Shown: positions 1-10,825 of the stretch, in pieces
How the letters are laid out: every line of letters begins with the position of its first letter
Numbering within the stretch: the stretch's first letter is position 1
Translations under genes and position numbers: made by a program
Notes under the pieces: model-generated
What the model was told of the DNA's origin: nothing
Databases searched by the model: none
What the model saw: the letters and a program-made list of their open reading frames with translations, nothing else
Assembly (NCBI GenBank): GCA_021186555.1
Contig: JAJKFL010000005.1
Location: 23,810,635-23,874,634 of the forward strand
Direction: 5' to 3'
DNA: 64,000 nt
DNA from: Reticulitermes speratus
Lineage: Eukaryota; Arthropoda; Insecta; Blattodea; Rhinotermitidae

Positions 1-158
1 TAAAATCAATTTCATCTTCATAGACTTAGTTTTTATAAGACGGGAGAGATTCTTAAAGTTACATAATCAAGATTATGCTATTGAAACACATATACAGTGA
101 TGTCTGCGGTATATCAGTCGATCGAAATTAAACCCTCCCAAGAAATTTAAATCTCGAT

Positions 159-423
159 ATTTTTTATGGCTCGACAGCCCCTAGGGGGCCTAGGCCTCCT
201 CATGTTTCGAGGTTTCGCGATCACGCACTTTTTAGTCACACCACACTCGGTAGGACTCCTCTGGACGAGTGATCAGCCCGACGCAGAGACCTCTACCTGA
301 CAACACACAACACTCACAAGAGACAGGCATCCATGCCCCCGGCGGGATTCGAACCCACAATCCCAGCAAGCGAGCGACCGTAGACCCACGCCTTAGACTG
401 CGCGGCCACTGGGTTCGGCTTAC
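159..423 (-). repeat. tRNA-derived SINE, family A, copy 1
   Basis: Read on the minus strand, the right end looks like a tRNA-Leu-like head: an A-box-like stretch (TGGCCGCGC, then GTCTAAGGC) and a B box (GGTTCGAATCC). A body shared with copies near 4.6 kb and 56.5 kb follows and ends in an A-rich stretch near 160. The 8-bp ATCTCGAT occurs at 151-158 and again at 424-431, which fits a target-site duplication. Open reading frames across it are shadows of the repeat. Confidence 0.8.
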
Positions 424-431
424 ATCTCGAT

Positions 432-1937
432 TACTGGCATTAATATTAAACAAAGTTTGTTAAAACAATTAAAGGGATTCCATAGAAGGAGAGAATTATC
501 ATAATAGTTACATAATGTATTAGATTTGCGTAAAGAGCGAACAAAAATAATAAAACTTGTTACAAAATAAAGGTAAATATCATTATGACAAAATTCCTTT
601 GTTCAGGGCGTGATTACAAAATCACTGTCTGCTTCAGAGGGATTATGAATTTTTTGAAAGCTTAGCTAGAGATTAATCAAGATACACCGAATTTGGGTAT
701 TGTGCTTTATCGCACTTTCGGTTATGTACACAAAATTTCTGAGATTGAAGCTTTACCGGAAGGAAACTTTTATCTTCAAGCATTTTATATCGCCAAAACT
801 ACCAAAGGAAATTCCATGAATTTCGGTACGTTACACTGGAAGGTCTTACGAAGGATTTAACTTGGAATTCGGTCAAACTAATTATTAACTTAAACCCCAG
901 TTTAAATCGATTTTCTCAAAATGCTTTATCATAAAGGTTATTGATACCCGATGTAAATTATAGACACTGAAATTACCTAAAACTTTTGTTTCAAACATGT
1001 TTCAAAAAGGTGAATATATAACGAAGTAAGTAATATTTTTTGGTCCCATTCAGCGATATTTCTGGTTCTAATGGCTATGCAACAGTCAGTCTATATTTGA
1101 AATAAATGAACAACGTAGACATTAAGCTAAGTAAAGTAGAAAATAAGAGTACTTGGAAAATATATGCCGGTACATGTAATCGCCACTTTGGTTTCAGCTA
1201 CGCCGGATTCAGTTACTCAGAATTGTAAACACAAAATACAGGATTCCCTTCCTTAGTGTATGAATAAAGGGCAAATAAGCGATTAGAAAAGTGCAGTCAA
1301 GCCAAATCCCATCCTGCTACTGAGGCTAATTAACTAAAGTAATTTTTAAATTTTGTTCATAAAGTAACTTATTTAAAGTGCCCATTAATGTCTATTAATT
1401 ACACATACTGCCAAACGACAGGGTTTTTTAACTACAGATTCGCTGGAGAAAATACAGTGCCGTAATTCGAGCTTAAATTATTCTTAAATTAATTTGATGT
1501 TCTTTATCCCGTTGAGTTTGCGATATCAACAAACAAGCATTTGAATTTTCAGTCTAACACAATCGTATATTTAATATGGCTTATCTACATACTTCGGTCC
1601 CAGTTTGGACCATAATCTGGCTATTGTATAAAAACGTTACAAATATAGGTAAAAGTTTACACAAAAATATACACTACGGCTGTTCGCATTTAACAGTATT
1701 TCACAAAGTCTGCTAATAACACTTTTATTGAGCACTATTTTGTTACCTTATTAACATCTTTGACTGTTTCTTTGTTACCTTGTTGCCTTTGTAACTAAAG
1801 TTGTAAAATGTGTTTATTATTTTGGCTACGTGTGTCTATCTGTCCAATAGTAATAATTCATGAATATATGGCAGAATTTTCATAACATATGATTGAGAAT
1901 TTTAATAAAATTTATATGTGTATCAATGAAAAGAGAA
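432..1937. other. AT-rich intergenic DNA, nothing recognised
   Basis: No coding frame of note, no tRNA-like boxes and no clear repeat were seen. Base composition is AT-rich as in the surrounding DNA. Confidence 0.6.
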
Positions 1938-2182
1938 CAATATTAAGAGTGGTAGGAATGAGGAAAGTCAAACTTATTGGACATTTGTTGAGACATAATG
2001 GTTTTGTTACCAACATCATGGAAGGTAGAGTGTTGGGGAAGAAAAGTAGAGGACGACCAAGGCTCTCTTACATCAAGAATCTGATGAAGGAACTCTTTTG
2101 CAACTCCTACGCCGAAATGAAGAGACTGGCACAACACAGACATATATGGTTGCAGCGACAAGGCTTAGCCTTTAGAGAATGA
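1938..2182 (+). mobile_element. LINE ORF2 C-terminal remnant
   Basis: An open frame encodes a peptide with the pattern KLIGHLLRHNGF, then EGRV, GKKSRGRPR, YI, and a C-terminal stretch rich in W, R and Q. This basic GHLLRH / GRGRPR pattern is typical of the far C-terminal end of non-LTR retrotransposon reverse transcriptase proteins in insects. Only the last ~80 residues survive; no reverse transcriptase core is visible upstream. Family (RTE, CR1 or Jockey-like) is not resolved. It is not a host gene. Confidence 0.7.
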
Positions 2183-4276
2183 TGATGTGTATTCCAACCA
2201 TAATTAATATCGGAAAACAATAAAGCAAAATTTACATGAAAATCTATATGCATTTATTCATGCATCTCGAACACATCTAAGTAAATGTTTAGCAAATCAA
2301 AACATGTTTAGCAGAACATTTGTAGACAAACGTTTTAGGTTTAGGTCACTTATTTATAAGTCTTCTTTACGGTTTTCGATGTAATTAAATAAAAATAAGT
2401 GTATGCGCCACAATCTTTATATTATACCTACAATTTCTAACTTATTAACCTTGATAAGGTATTCTTCCCTTCACATCCCATTATAGATTGTTAATCGTAA
2501 ACAATCTGTTGAACTCCTCTAGAAAACACATTCAGTAACTTTTCTTATAGGTAAGTATTATAATCGATGTTAGCAGTATCAATTAATTGGTCATTAGGCT
2601 ACAGAGTCAGCACTTAAAACATTTAGGTTATTATTATTATTACCACAGTCATAAACATCATAATCATCATAATCATAATCATCATCATCAATATAAACCT
2701 TTTTTAAACCACAAATAATTAAAGAGGCAAAGAATTGAATGGAATATGTTGTTGTCTGTTTCGTGTTTTTTTTATTTACGTTTTTGTATTTGGATCTTTG
2801 TGCTGGTTTTATAACTGGCCTTTGTGCTTTTTAGCTAGCACGTAAATAGACCAGAATGAAACATGAATTGGCTTCACTTATTAGCTATTATTATTGGTAC
2901 TACATCAGAGTGTCTTACAACAGTGAAAGCATTGAAGTAGATGTAGTTTGGTGTTATATGTTACTTTTTTTAGTGCCTGTAGACTGCAGGAAGTCCAAAC
3001 TAGCTCAGTCGGTGTTGTAACTGTGTTACGACTAAAACATCTGGGGCTAATACTCCACCCCCACCATTACCTGGTACTTAATTAAGCACAGGGACAAATT
3101 TTCACCATCGCTGAATATTTTAATACATTTTTGCTTTTCTGCAGCATAGATTTGATAATCATTTGGTAAAAATTAATATTTTCAAAACAGTTAGGAAGTC
3201 CAAATAATCGTTCCAAGCCTCTAAAACATTCCGATTTTGTTTGATCATCAGCAACTCTCACTGCTGGTTTCATGTTAAACGCCAAATGGAAATGTCAACA
3301 CAAACTCTTTTATGTACACGCACATTTAACGGGAAATTAATACAATATTTTAAAGTGACAATTTAGGATTCACGATTCTCCATTTTAATTTTCGTTCTGA
3401 ATGTCTGATAACTACCTTTACTCTCATTAAAATGGTCGTTTGGGAATGCCTGGTTTCGGCTGAATTGTTTTTACTTAAACAATATTACTTTAAAAGCAAT
3501 TAGTATTTACGACTGCAGTCGAATTTATCAAAGTAAATTTCAGGCTTTTGATAACAGTTTAAAGTACATTGTTAACCACCAACTGCTGTAAAACTTAAGA
3601 ACTGTGCCTTTTGCTGTATACTGTATATAGGGGTTTTGTATGTTTTTCAAAGTAAACAGCGAAACTTATCCCGTACACCATTAGTAAGTCAGTGTTCGCA
3701 ATAAACACGGAGAGTTTTTTTCTGTAAGGTAGGAAGTATATATATATGAACTTGAGCCTTCAAGGTGTTAATTTTATAAATAATTTTGGAGGCGAATGGC
3801 ATAAGAGCGCCAAACTCTACTTAAAAATTCAGAACTCTGTTATAAGGGAGAAACATTAATTTAGCTCATTACGTGAGATAAGAGGGTTTCACAGTGGTAA
3901 ATTTTAAGATTGCGAACTTTAGGTATGTGACGCTGTATATTCAGACAGATACCTATAATTCGGCGAAACTGATTGCATCCAAATTTAGTTAAAATATGGA
4001 GGCAACATGATGTTCCGAAACGTTCGTACATGTCTACCAGAGGAAAATAATCTTAATATTTAATCGTAACATTTAATTAAATTTTGGCTTTTGTAACCGC
4101 CGAGATTAATCAAGTGGGACGGACGGAACCCATAAATTCTCAATTAAGTATACGGTGTTCCGCTGAATAATGTGATCCTCATCAATCCTACAACTCAATA
4201 TTACAGGCTTCGTATATCACCGGATACCGTGAGGTTCACATGATGTGCGTGATTTCAGGCTTCCGCCGCGAAGTAA
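2183..4276. other. AT-rich intergenic DNA with an ATT/ATC microsatellite
   Basis: The only clear structure is a degenerate trinucleotide run (ATT, then ATC/AATC) at about 2627-2695. A short tRNA-like stretch (TAGCTCAGTCGG near 3000) may be a decayed SINE head. No gene is supported. Confidence 0.5.
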
Positions 4277-4488
4277 ATGAGATCTGCACTCTTCTGCGGT
4301 TTTACCCAGCGTAGATTGGTAGTTTCTTACCAACGTTTCGGGACAACCTATGTATCCAATCTTCAAGGGCCAAGTAGTCCAAGAAACCTGCTTGAAACTT
4401 GAAGATGGGACAGATAGGTTATCCCGAAACGTCGGTAACAAACTACGAATCTATGCTGGGTAAAATTACAGAAGAGCGCAGATCTCAT
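4277..4488. repeat. Fold-back element with ~88-bp inverted arms
   Basis: The left arm (about 4279-4366) and right arm (about 4399-4486) are imperfect reverse complements, separated by about 32 bp. Each arm carries a short internal hairpin of the form GGGAC...GTCCC followed by GAAACGT. The same core, with different arms, recurs in other fold-back elements of this window. No coding potential; the two ORFs over it are products of the palindrome. Confidence 0.75.
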
Positions 4489-4569
4489 TTCACTTCTTTT
4501 ATCAGCCTTTCAAAATTAATGATTTTTATACATAGGTATGTGTGTGTATATATATATATTTTTTTAATT

Positions 4570-4825
4570 ATTATTTTTCATGGCGCAACAGCCCCTAGTG
4601 GGCCAGGGCCTCCACATTATCGAGGCTTCATGATCGCACTCAGACACAACACACTCGGTAGAACTCCTCTGGGCGAGAGATCAGCGAGACGCAGACCTCT
4701 ACCTGACAACACACAACACTCACAATAGACAGACAACCATGACACCGGGGGGATTCGAACCCGCAATCCCTGCAAGCGAACGGCCGCAAACCCACGCCTT
4801 AGACCGCGCAGCCACTGGGATCGGC
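4570..4825 (-). repeat. tRNA-derived SINE, family A, copy 2
   Basis: Clearly the same sequence as the copy at 159-423, with the tRNA-like head at the right end (B box GGTTCGAATCC on the minus strand). It is flanked on both sides by TA-dinucleotide runs, so it probably inserted into a TA repeat. Confidence 0.8.
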
Positions 4826-5914
4826 ATATATATATATAACATATATATATGCTACGGACCTGTCGTAAGACAGACTACAGAATGAATGAATATTTACAGG
4901 CTGTTTATTATTTTCTATAAATATTACGTCGTTCTCACACGGTTTCCATGGAAATACGTAGTTTTCACATGCTTGTACAGGTGGCAGTTCTGTACTGAAA
5001 ACTGTGCCATCTGAAGGGTTCAAATGCAAATTAATTCGAGTTAGAAAGGAAGGGGAAATATACGAAATGGATAAAGGAAGTATAGGCATAAGACACAAAG
5101 GAAATGGTTTGCACTTAAAATTCAATTTCTCTTTTTCACGAATGCCTTGAAACACAACATGCTTCCTTTAGAACGCATCATTCCTAACCAGCCCAAAATT
5201 TAGAACATTATAATCGATGTGCTTTGTACAGCACTGTTAAATGAATAGTAACGCATAGAGTGAAGTAACAACAATAACTCTATTTGAAGGCTCATAGTCG
5301 AAAAATTCTTAGGTACCTCTGTTCTTGGATTTAAATAATTAGTTATATCTATGATACTTACGGAACTTATTTGGAACTCAGTTTCATGGATAGACACTAC
5401 CACCCTAAAAATGTCAGAGATAAAATAAAACTAAATTTCTTTATCGGGAATGTCACTTACAAAACAGAGATTTTGTTAAAGAAAAGTTTGGTGTCATAAA
5501 AGCTACGTAAATAATTACTGAATCTGAGCAGTAAAATGTTGTTATTCCCTGATAAGCATAACTCTTTCTCATATGATAACCCAGGTAAGCTACAGGCCTA
5601 CACATTGCATGAAAACAGTATGAAAATTTACCGGAAGTGGAATACAAGAGACAAACATTTTCGTAATTTTTTCGTCTCTCTGTTATTTAATGACAATGCT
5701 CAACCACAGGCATCTTTACACTTCGGAGATCAGATTATAAGTACATAACGACACTATGTGAATTTAAATTTTACATGGCGTCTAAAGATCGAGTAATTGT
5801 AAATTTTGAAAGAGTGAGATTGCGGGAGGGAAGAGTCGTGTTTTATGTAAGGCAGTGCAACAGCATTTTTGAGTGGGGTTTTGAAAAAAAAATTCTCAAG
5901 CATGATTGTCGGGC
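4826..5914. other. Intergenic DNA, no supported gene
   Basis: Begins with a TA-dinucleotide run. A minus-strand frame of 118 codons (4799-5155) overlaps the SINE end and has no recognisable domain, so I do not call it a gene. The rest is AT-rich without clear structure. Confidence 0.5.
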
Positions 5915-5995
5915 TCGGGTCCGGAATTCGAACCCTATACCAAGGAAATACGAAGCCGGAATGTTTGCCACTAGACAATTCAAGTCAATATAGTG
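5915..5995 (-). repeat. tRNA-like SINE head (single copy seen)
   Basis: On the minus strand a tRNA-like segment shows an A-box-like TCTAGTGGCAAAC and a B-box GGTTCGAATTCC about 35 bp later. This spacing is that of an internal RNA polymerase III promoter. The segment does not fold into a proper tRNA by eye, so a SINE head is more likely than a tRNA gene. Its body would extend left. Confidence 0.45.
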
Positions 5996-6246
5996 AAGTG
6001 AAAAGAATGGTTTAAGCATGTATTAAGGTACAAACAAATTTGTCTGGAGATACAGGCAGGAGAAAACCACAAATAGCCTGTCAGAATATCGGGTATGCGA
6101 ACTTGAACCAACTCTCCCGGAATACAAACCAGGAGCGTTAGGGTTCAGCGGACATGCTTCGTAATATACCGAATTTAACACCATAACAAATAATTTAATT
6201 TCCTTTCAATAAATCCACTTCCGGTTCGGTTTGTCTTGTTACTAAC

Positions 6247-6328
6247 CGGGCAGCACCAGTAGCCAGAAGAAGAACAGGGAAATGGGGACGAGGCCTACAG
6301 GCACTAGGGCTCGCATCCCCCAGTTCAT
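6247..6328 (-). CDS. Candidate first coding exon with a signal peptide
   Basis: Reading left from an ATG at 6328, 27 codons give a short N-terminus (MNWGMRALVP) followed by a strongly hydrophobic stretch (ISLFFFWLLVLP). Then comes a possible splice donor (G|GTTAGT) in phase 1. This has the shape of a cleavable signal peptide on a first exon. The surrounding 6.2-6.5 kb is CpG- and GC-richer than its neighbours and carries CGTCGTCGT repeats upstream of the ATG, which would fit a 5' UTR. Phase-1 signal-peptide exons are common in receptor and secreted-protein genes. No following exon is visible to the left, so the product is unknown. Chance cannot be excluded. Confidence 0.35.
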
Positions 6329-7268
6329 GATGGCCTGCAGCAGCTGATAGGGGGCGGGGCAGCAGCGTCGTCGTCCTAGTCGTCGGCGGTTAGCTGCAAC
6401 GTGTGACTGTTAATTCTCCTGACAGGCCGACCCTCTCTGCTCCCATATCGTGGCAAGAGAGAGACCGGTTAGCAATGTTCGTCAGTGCTTATTTTCGAAA
6501 TGCCTCTCACAACACTCTGTTCTTGCTGTCTCCATTATTAAACAGATATCACTAGCGACATGCTAGATTTCCCGCATTGAAAAACAAATATTACTTTAAA
6601 ATTCCAGGCTTATTTTATACACACATTCTGTCGCAAAAATTACTTCTATGTATTTTTACTGAAAAAATCGAAATAAATATTGGCGATCACTTAAAATCTT
6701 AAAGTTATAAATCTACTTGCTTCATCAATTCGAGTTGAAGGCAACAGAACGGAGCAGCATTCGTAATAATTTCCTATACATTTGCAACGTACATATGCCC
6801 TACTTCCCACGTCCACATCACTTTGACTTCCCACACACCACTTCATGACGCAGTCCTGCCGTCAGTTTGTCTCTCTTGATGTTTCTGAAGATTCCTTTAC
6901 ACAGCTGCACTTGCTGAACCTTTTGCTGACGTAGGCAGCGGCATTTTTGCTGATACTGTGACCACTGATGGTGTAGCAGGTCCATCGACGCGAAGTGGTG
7001 GTCCTTCTGTTGCTGATCTCCGACATGTGGACCACCACCACTGTCAAAACCCTCTTTCCCAAAGCAGCACAAGTTCCTACCAGTTACAAACGACGGATAT
7101 TCAAACATTCACGCTACAATATTGACATTCGAGGCTCCGTAAAGAGAACCCGAATTCTGCAAACCTTAAACAGACCATGTATGATTTGTGCTTGGTTTTC
7201 ACGTATGTGCACTACAACACACTCTACACCACATTTAGGGTATTTGTCTTACAAAATCACTCGCTGTT
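6329..7268. other. GC-richer stretch, possible 5' UTR or promoter
   Basis: This stretch is richer in G, C and CpG than flanking DNA. It contains several overlapping minus-strand frames (about 6818-7108) coding His/Gln-rich peptides with no domain I recognise. It may be untranslated leader or promoter of a leftward gene, or simply old non-coding DNA. Confidence 0.3.
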
Positions 7269-7457
7269 TTATTTCCCCTGCAACTGGTGTCTATGAAGCT
7301 TCGCCTCCATGTGAATAACCTGCTTGGATGTTGAAGATTCTTGACTTCCAGCGGCGGCAGCAGCATGAAGTAGTGCAAATGTAATACACACACACAACGG
7401 GGATAGAAATTCAGCCCTGCTCACATCCGCCACCCGACTCAACCCGACCAGGTCCAC
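7269..7457 (-). CDS. Weak candidate secreted-protein exon
   Basis: A 62-codon minus-strand frame encodes a hydrophobic segment followed by alanines (LCVCITFALLHAAAAAG). This resembles a signal peptide with a cleavage site after the alanines. A possible donor (CAG|GTTATT) lies after the serine-rich stretch that follows. A reverse CCAAT box lies just upstream near 7490. No homology is recognised and the frame may be fortuitous. I list it because it sits in the same GC-rich island as the candidate exon at 6247-6328 and on the same strand. Confidence 0.22.
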   Translation of the reverse strand: MDLVGLSRVADVSRAEFLSPLCVCITFALLHAAAAAGSQESSTSKQVIHMEAKLHRHQLQGK

Positions 7458-8944
7458 AGTTAATAATGCACAGACGCGCAGCGACCAACCAATCCCATCG
7501 AACGTACCTTCGGGGTTAGAGACTCGAAGCCCGGTACCGCCTCAGCTCCGTATATCGACCAAAAGAAGGGTCGGTTCGCGCAGCTGTGTATTATCCATAC
7601 TCAAGATATCTAACCAGGCACCAACACTTCCCTTATTTACCGAAGCTTTTCAAGCGTTACGAATGATGAATTCCGAGCCCAGTATGTGTCTGAAGAGATT
7701 AAGGTTATCAGCAATAAATGATCTAAGGAATGATTCAGGCGGTGTAAACTGGATCCATGTGGCTCTAGATAGGGGTCCTGTGTTTGGCTGTTGAACACAT
7801 GGCAATGAAATTCTGGCTTCCATAAAAGGCTGGAAAAACCTAGTCTAGCTGAGTGACTCTTTGCTTCACAAAAAGTACTTCGTTACATGGAGTTCGTTAT
7901 CAACTGTACAGTTCATCTTGTGTCATTATGAACAACGAATTGGGAGTATGCGGAAGATGCTAGTTAATGTGGAGACTGAAAGTCTGTTTATAGGTAATTG
8001 AACGACGATTTTCCACTTGTATGTAACATCCCATCGATATTAATTTCATTGTAAATGGTGAGTTAGAAATCATGAGAATATGTTGTGGTCTGTTTTAAAG
8101 TAATACCGTGCAGTTTGGCTGCAGATGCGGAGGAAATATGAGTTAAGATGTTGAGCCTACTTCAACAACATTCTATGTCGCGTGCTCTCTAATACGACAT
8201 TCGTTTCCATCACTAAAATTCTGCATTCTCTTTTCAGTAAAGTAAAGCTCAATCATAGCATGCAATCACTCTGTCTGAAACTTCCAAAAACACAGATGGT
8301 GAATAAATTTTTTCAACGACTGGTTTGATATTGATTTGTATGCTTTATCTGCATGAATGGAACTTCAAAACACAAACTTAAGTACTCGTATGTAACATGT
8401 ATGACATATTCATTTGAGCAGCGTTTGAAAAGATACCTCACTTTCAGCACCAAACAGTCTGGATTTGACTTCAGCAGTAGAGGTTGCGAATAGTTTCATG
8501 TAATGGGTTCAACTAAATAGGTGCCTTCCAACCCCTGTTACCACACGACGGAGATTCGGAAACTCAGTGTTCAATTTTTGTGGTTTTGAAACAAACGACG
8601 ATGGGCAAAGTCCACGTAGTGAATGGTGCTAAAATATACGAAATAGAAAGTCGAATTTCTTCCATATCAGATGTTATGGTTATTCCGCCATGCCACCGGT
8701 TTGTGGAATTAGGTAATGCCATTTCCTTCTCACCAGACGTAATAGTTACATTGCCCTAACTCCGTCACAAAACATTCGTTTGTGAAAACAAATTGCAGTG
8801 GTTGACATTGCGGTGGAGATTAAGGCTGGTTAGGTCTCTTTTACTGTAAATTGTAAGCCCAGAATTTTGAATCAGTCTAATGGAGCTTATGCACACTATC
8901 CTTATACTAGGAATTAAGCGAAAAAAGGAGTTTTTATATAGAGA
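7458..8944. other. Intergenic DNA, nothing recognised
   Basis: No open frame with a recognisable domain, and no clear repeat. CpG is at ordinary density, unlike the CpG-poor block after 18.2 kb. Confidence 0.5.
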
Positions 8945-9075
8945 TGGGGCGGGTGAGGTTTACATGGAAAGATAGCTGGGCTCTTCTCTGCTCAAAGTAG
9001 AGCAGCAATGAGGGGCGGAACAGGGCGGGGTGCCACAGCAGTTGACGGTACTTAGTCGACGGGCGGAGAGGGTTA
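8945..9075. promoter_or_regulatory. Cluster of GC boxes (GGGCGG)
   Basis: Within about 130 bp there are four GC-box-like motifs on the plus strand (GGGGCGGG, GGGGCGGA, GGGCGGGG, GGGCGGAG). Such clusters bind Sp1/KLF-type factors. The nearest candidate exons lie 1.5-2.8 kb to the left on the minus strand. A promoter role is inferred only from this composition in otherwise AT-rich DNA. Confidence 0.3.
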
Positions 9076-9296
9076 TCTGTGTTCTTATTCTTCTCCTTCT
9101 TCATGTCGTGAAGCTAGGCGACCCCATGGTAGATCACACCCACAAAATGCACAGATATAGGAGAGTAAGAAGCTGATATGATGGTATGTAAGAAGTAATG
9201 TTAAGTACCAGTTATACACCGGCTAGCATTTTATCGACTACAATGTTGAACACACTGATGTGGGTAAGTGGTTTTCTATGGGTTTTGTATTTCATT

Positions 9297-9327
9297 TCTC
9301 TCTCCCTCTCTCTCTCTCTCTCTGTCT
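9297..9327 (+). repeat. CT dinucleotide microsatellite
   Basis: A (CT)n run with two interruptions, about 31 bp. Confidence 0.9.
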
Positions 9328-9448
9328 GAGCAACGACAGAGACTAGCGGTTTTTGAGAACGGCGTGTTGAGGTGCTACATCTCTTTTTGTTCAAGTATAG
9401 GTCCTATTACTTAGAGACTTTCTTTGCTAAGATAATGTAACATCGGTA

Positions 9449-9493
9449 ATGAATGAATGAATGAATGAATGAATAAATAAATAAATAAATAAA
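9449..9493 (+). repeat. Compound TGAA/TAAA microsatellite
   Basis: Six TGAA units pass directly into about five TAAA units. The change from G to A in the repeated unit suggests one array that mutated and re-expanded. Confidence 0.9.
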
Positions 9494-9504
9494 GCATTGG
9501 TAAA

Positions 9505-9592
9505 ATGATACTGAAAGAGCAAGGCCGAAGTACTAGGAGAAAATAAAACGCTGTCAAAGTGCCGCTTCGACCACCACAAATTCCACAATGAC
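9505..9592 (-). repeat. SINE family C fragment
   Basis: Shares the block CCGAAGTACTnGGAGAAAA and the following CCACCAC...CACnATGACT pattern with repeats at 38640-38730 (same orientation) and 58753-58978 (opposite). It is diverged and partial. Confidence 0.55.
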
Positions 9593-10571
9593 TGGCCGGA
9601 AATTGAAGCTAGGCCTCCGCGGCGAGGGGCTAGCGAAAACCCGCCTCAGACATGGCATGGTTTTATATGGATATGATCTGCACTGCTACTCTGGTTCGAC
9701 AGAGCACGGAATGAGTATGTTTTTAAGTTTTAAAACTTATAATGTTTTTAAACAGTTTTCGGGATGATATTATTTGAGAGAGGACAATAAAAAAGAATAG
9801 CAAAGTGAGAAACACCACACTTTGTACCCTTCGTCTCCACATTAGTAATGTGATAAGATGAATAAGAATGTGAGCACCAAGAGGAAAAGCACGAAGTGTC
9901 GATAAGAGTGAGCAGCACCCCTGTTTAGTCTTCGGAATTTCCCAGGGTCAAGTATCGGTCCGAAGATAGACAATCCAAAGTAAGGCTTTTATGGTTTTCC
10001 TCAGCCCTTCCACATAAGTTCCGATATAGTACATTAAATTGGGCCACGACAGCTTGACTCTGCGTCTATCCAGCTCAGTAACATTTGATGCTGTATCTTC
10101 TGACATATAGAAAGCGTCCTTAAATTTAAAACAACCTACATAAATAACCCAGTGTTAGCAATCGCAGTGTTTTGTACTATTAGATTTAATTAATAAATAA
10201 ACTTATATTGAAATATAACGTGCAGAAACAAAAATATATTAAAGCAGAAAATAATTCGGTGCAGTAGAAAAATATAGAAACACAGAGTACACTTACGTGC
10301 TTTCTGCAGAAAATTTTCGAATTGAAACCTTAGTGAAAGTAATAACCTGGAAGACCTAGATGCTAATGGAGAAACTGTTAAAACGGATGTTTGGAAAATA
10401 AGTTGTAATGATATTAACTGAATTGAGAAGGCACAAAAATAAGGTCCAATATCAAGCCTTATGTGATCGGGCAACGAAGCTTCTGTGTGGCAAACATGAA
10501 TTCCATAAACACTGTACTTTGGAGTTAGGCATTCAGGCGCTTAGGTTACAGTATCCGTCTTCACACCATCA
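9593..10571. other. Intergenic DNA, nothing recognised
   Basis: AT-rich with small unrelated frames on both strands. No structure I can name. Confidence 0.5.
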
Positions 10572-10825
10572 AGGCGTAAGGGGGAGTGGAATTATAGCTC
10601 CACTCAGCACTAACCTCGGCACTAGATGGACGCATATACATGCCGACGCATCTCTCAGCCTCTCCCACCACTACAATGGGATGAGTGGTTAGCGTCACCC
10701 TCCGGCTCCTTGACACCCGGGAAGAAAGCGCCCCAGTATCCATTACAGAGAAAGCAAGGTGGGCCAGACAGCCGGTCTCCACGGTTTGGAAAAGAGACAA
10801 AGCTCTTGCCTCTGCCTCCGTCATC
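10572..10825 (-). repeat. SINE family B, copy 1
   Basis: Shares with four other copies (17.9, 32.5, 37.9 and 56.1 kb) the order: TATAGCTCC near the left end, AACCTCGGC, CACTAGATGG, a CTCCGGC block, CAGTATCCATTACA, and a GACAAAGCTCTTGCCTCTGCC block. The tRNA-like head seen in the 56.1-kb copy is missing or unrecognisable here. The overlapping ORFs on both strands come from this repeat. Confidence 0.7.

Noticed and set aside
5915-5995. tRNA gene
   Set aside because: A- and B-box-like motifs are present, but I could not form a complete cloverleaf. A SINE head fits better.
6818-7108. His/Gln-rich minus-strand frame
   Set aside because: No family recognised and several overlapping frames exist. 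Treated as possible leader sequence.
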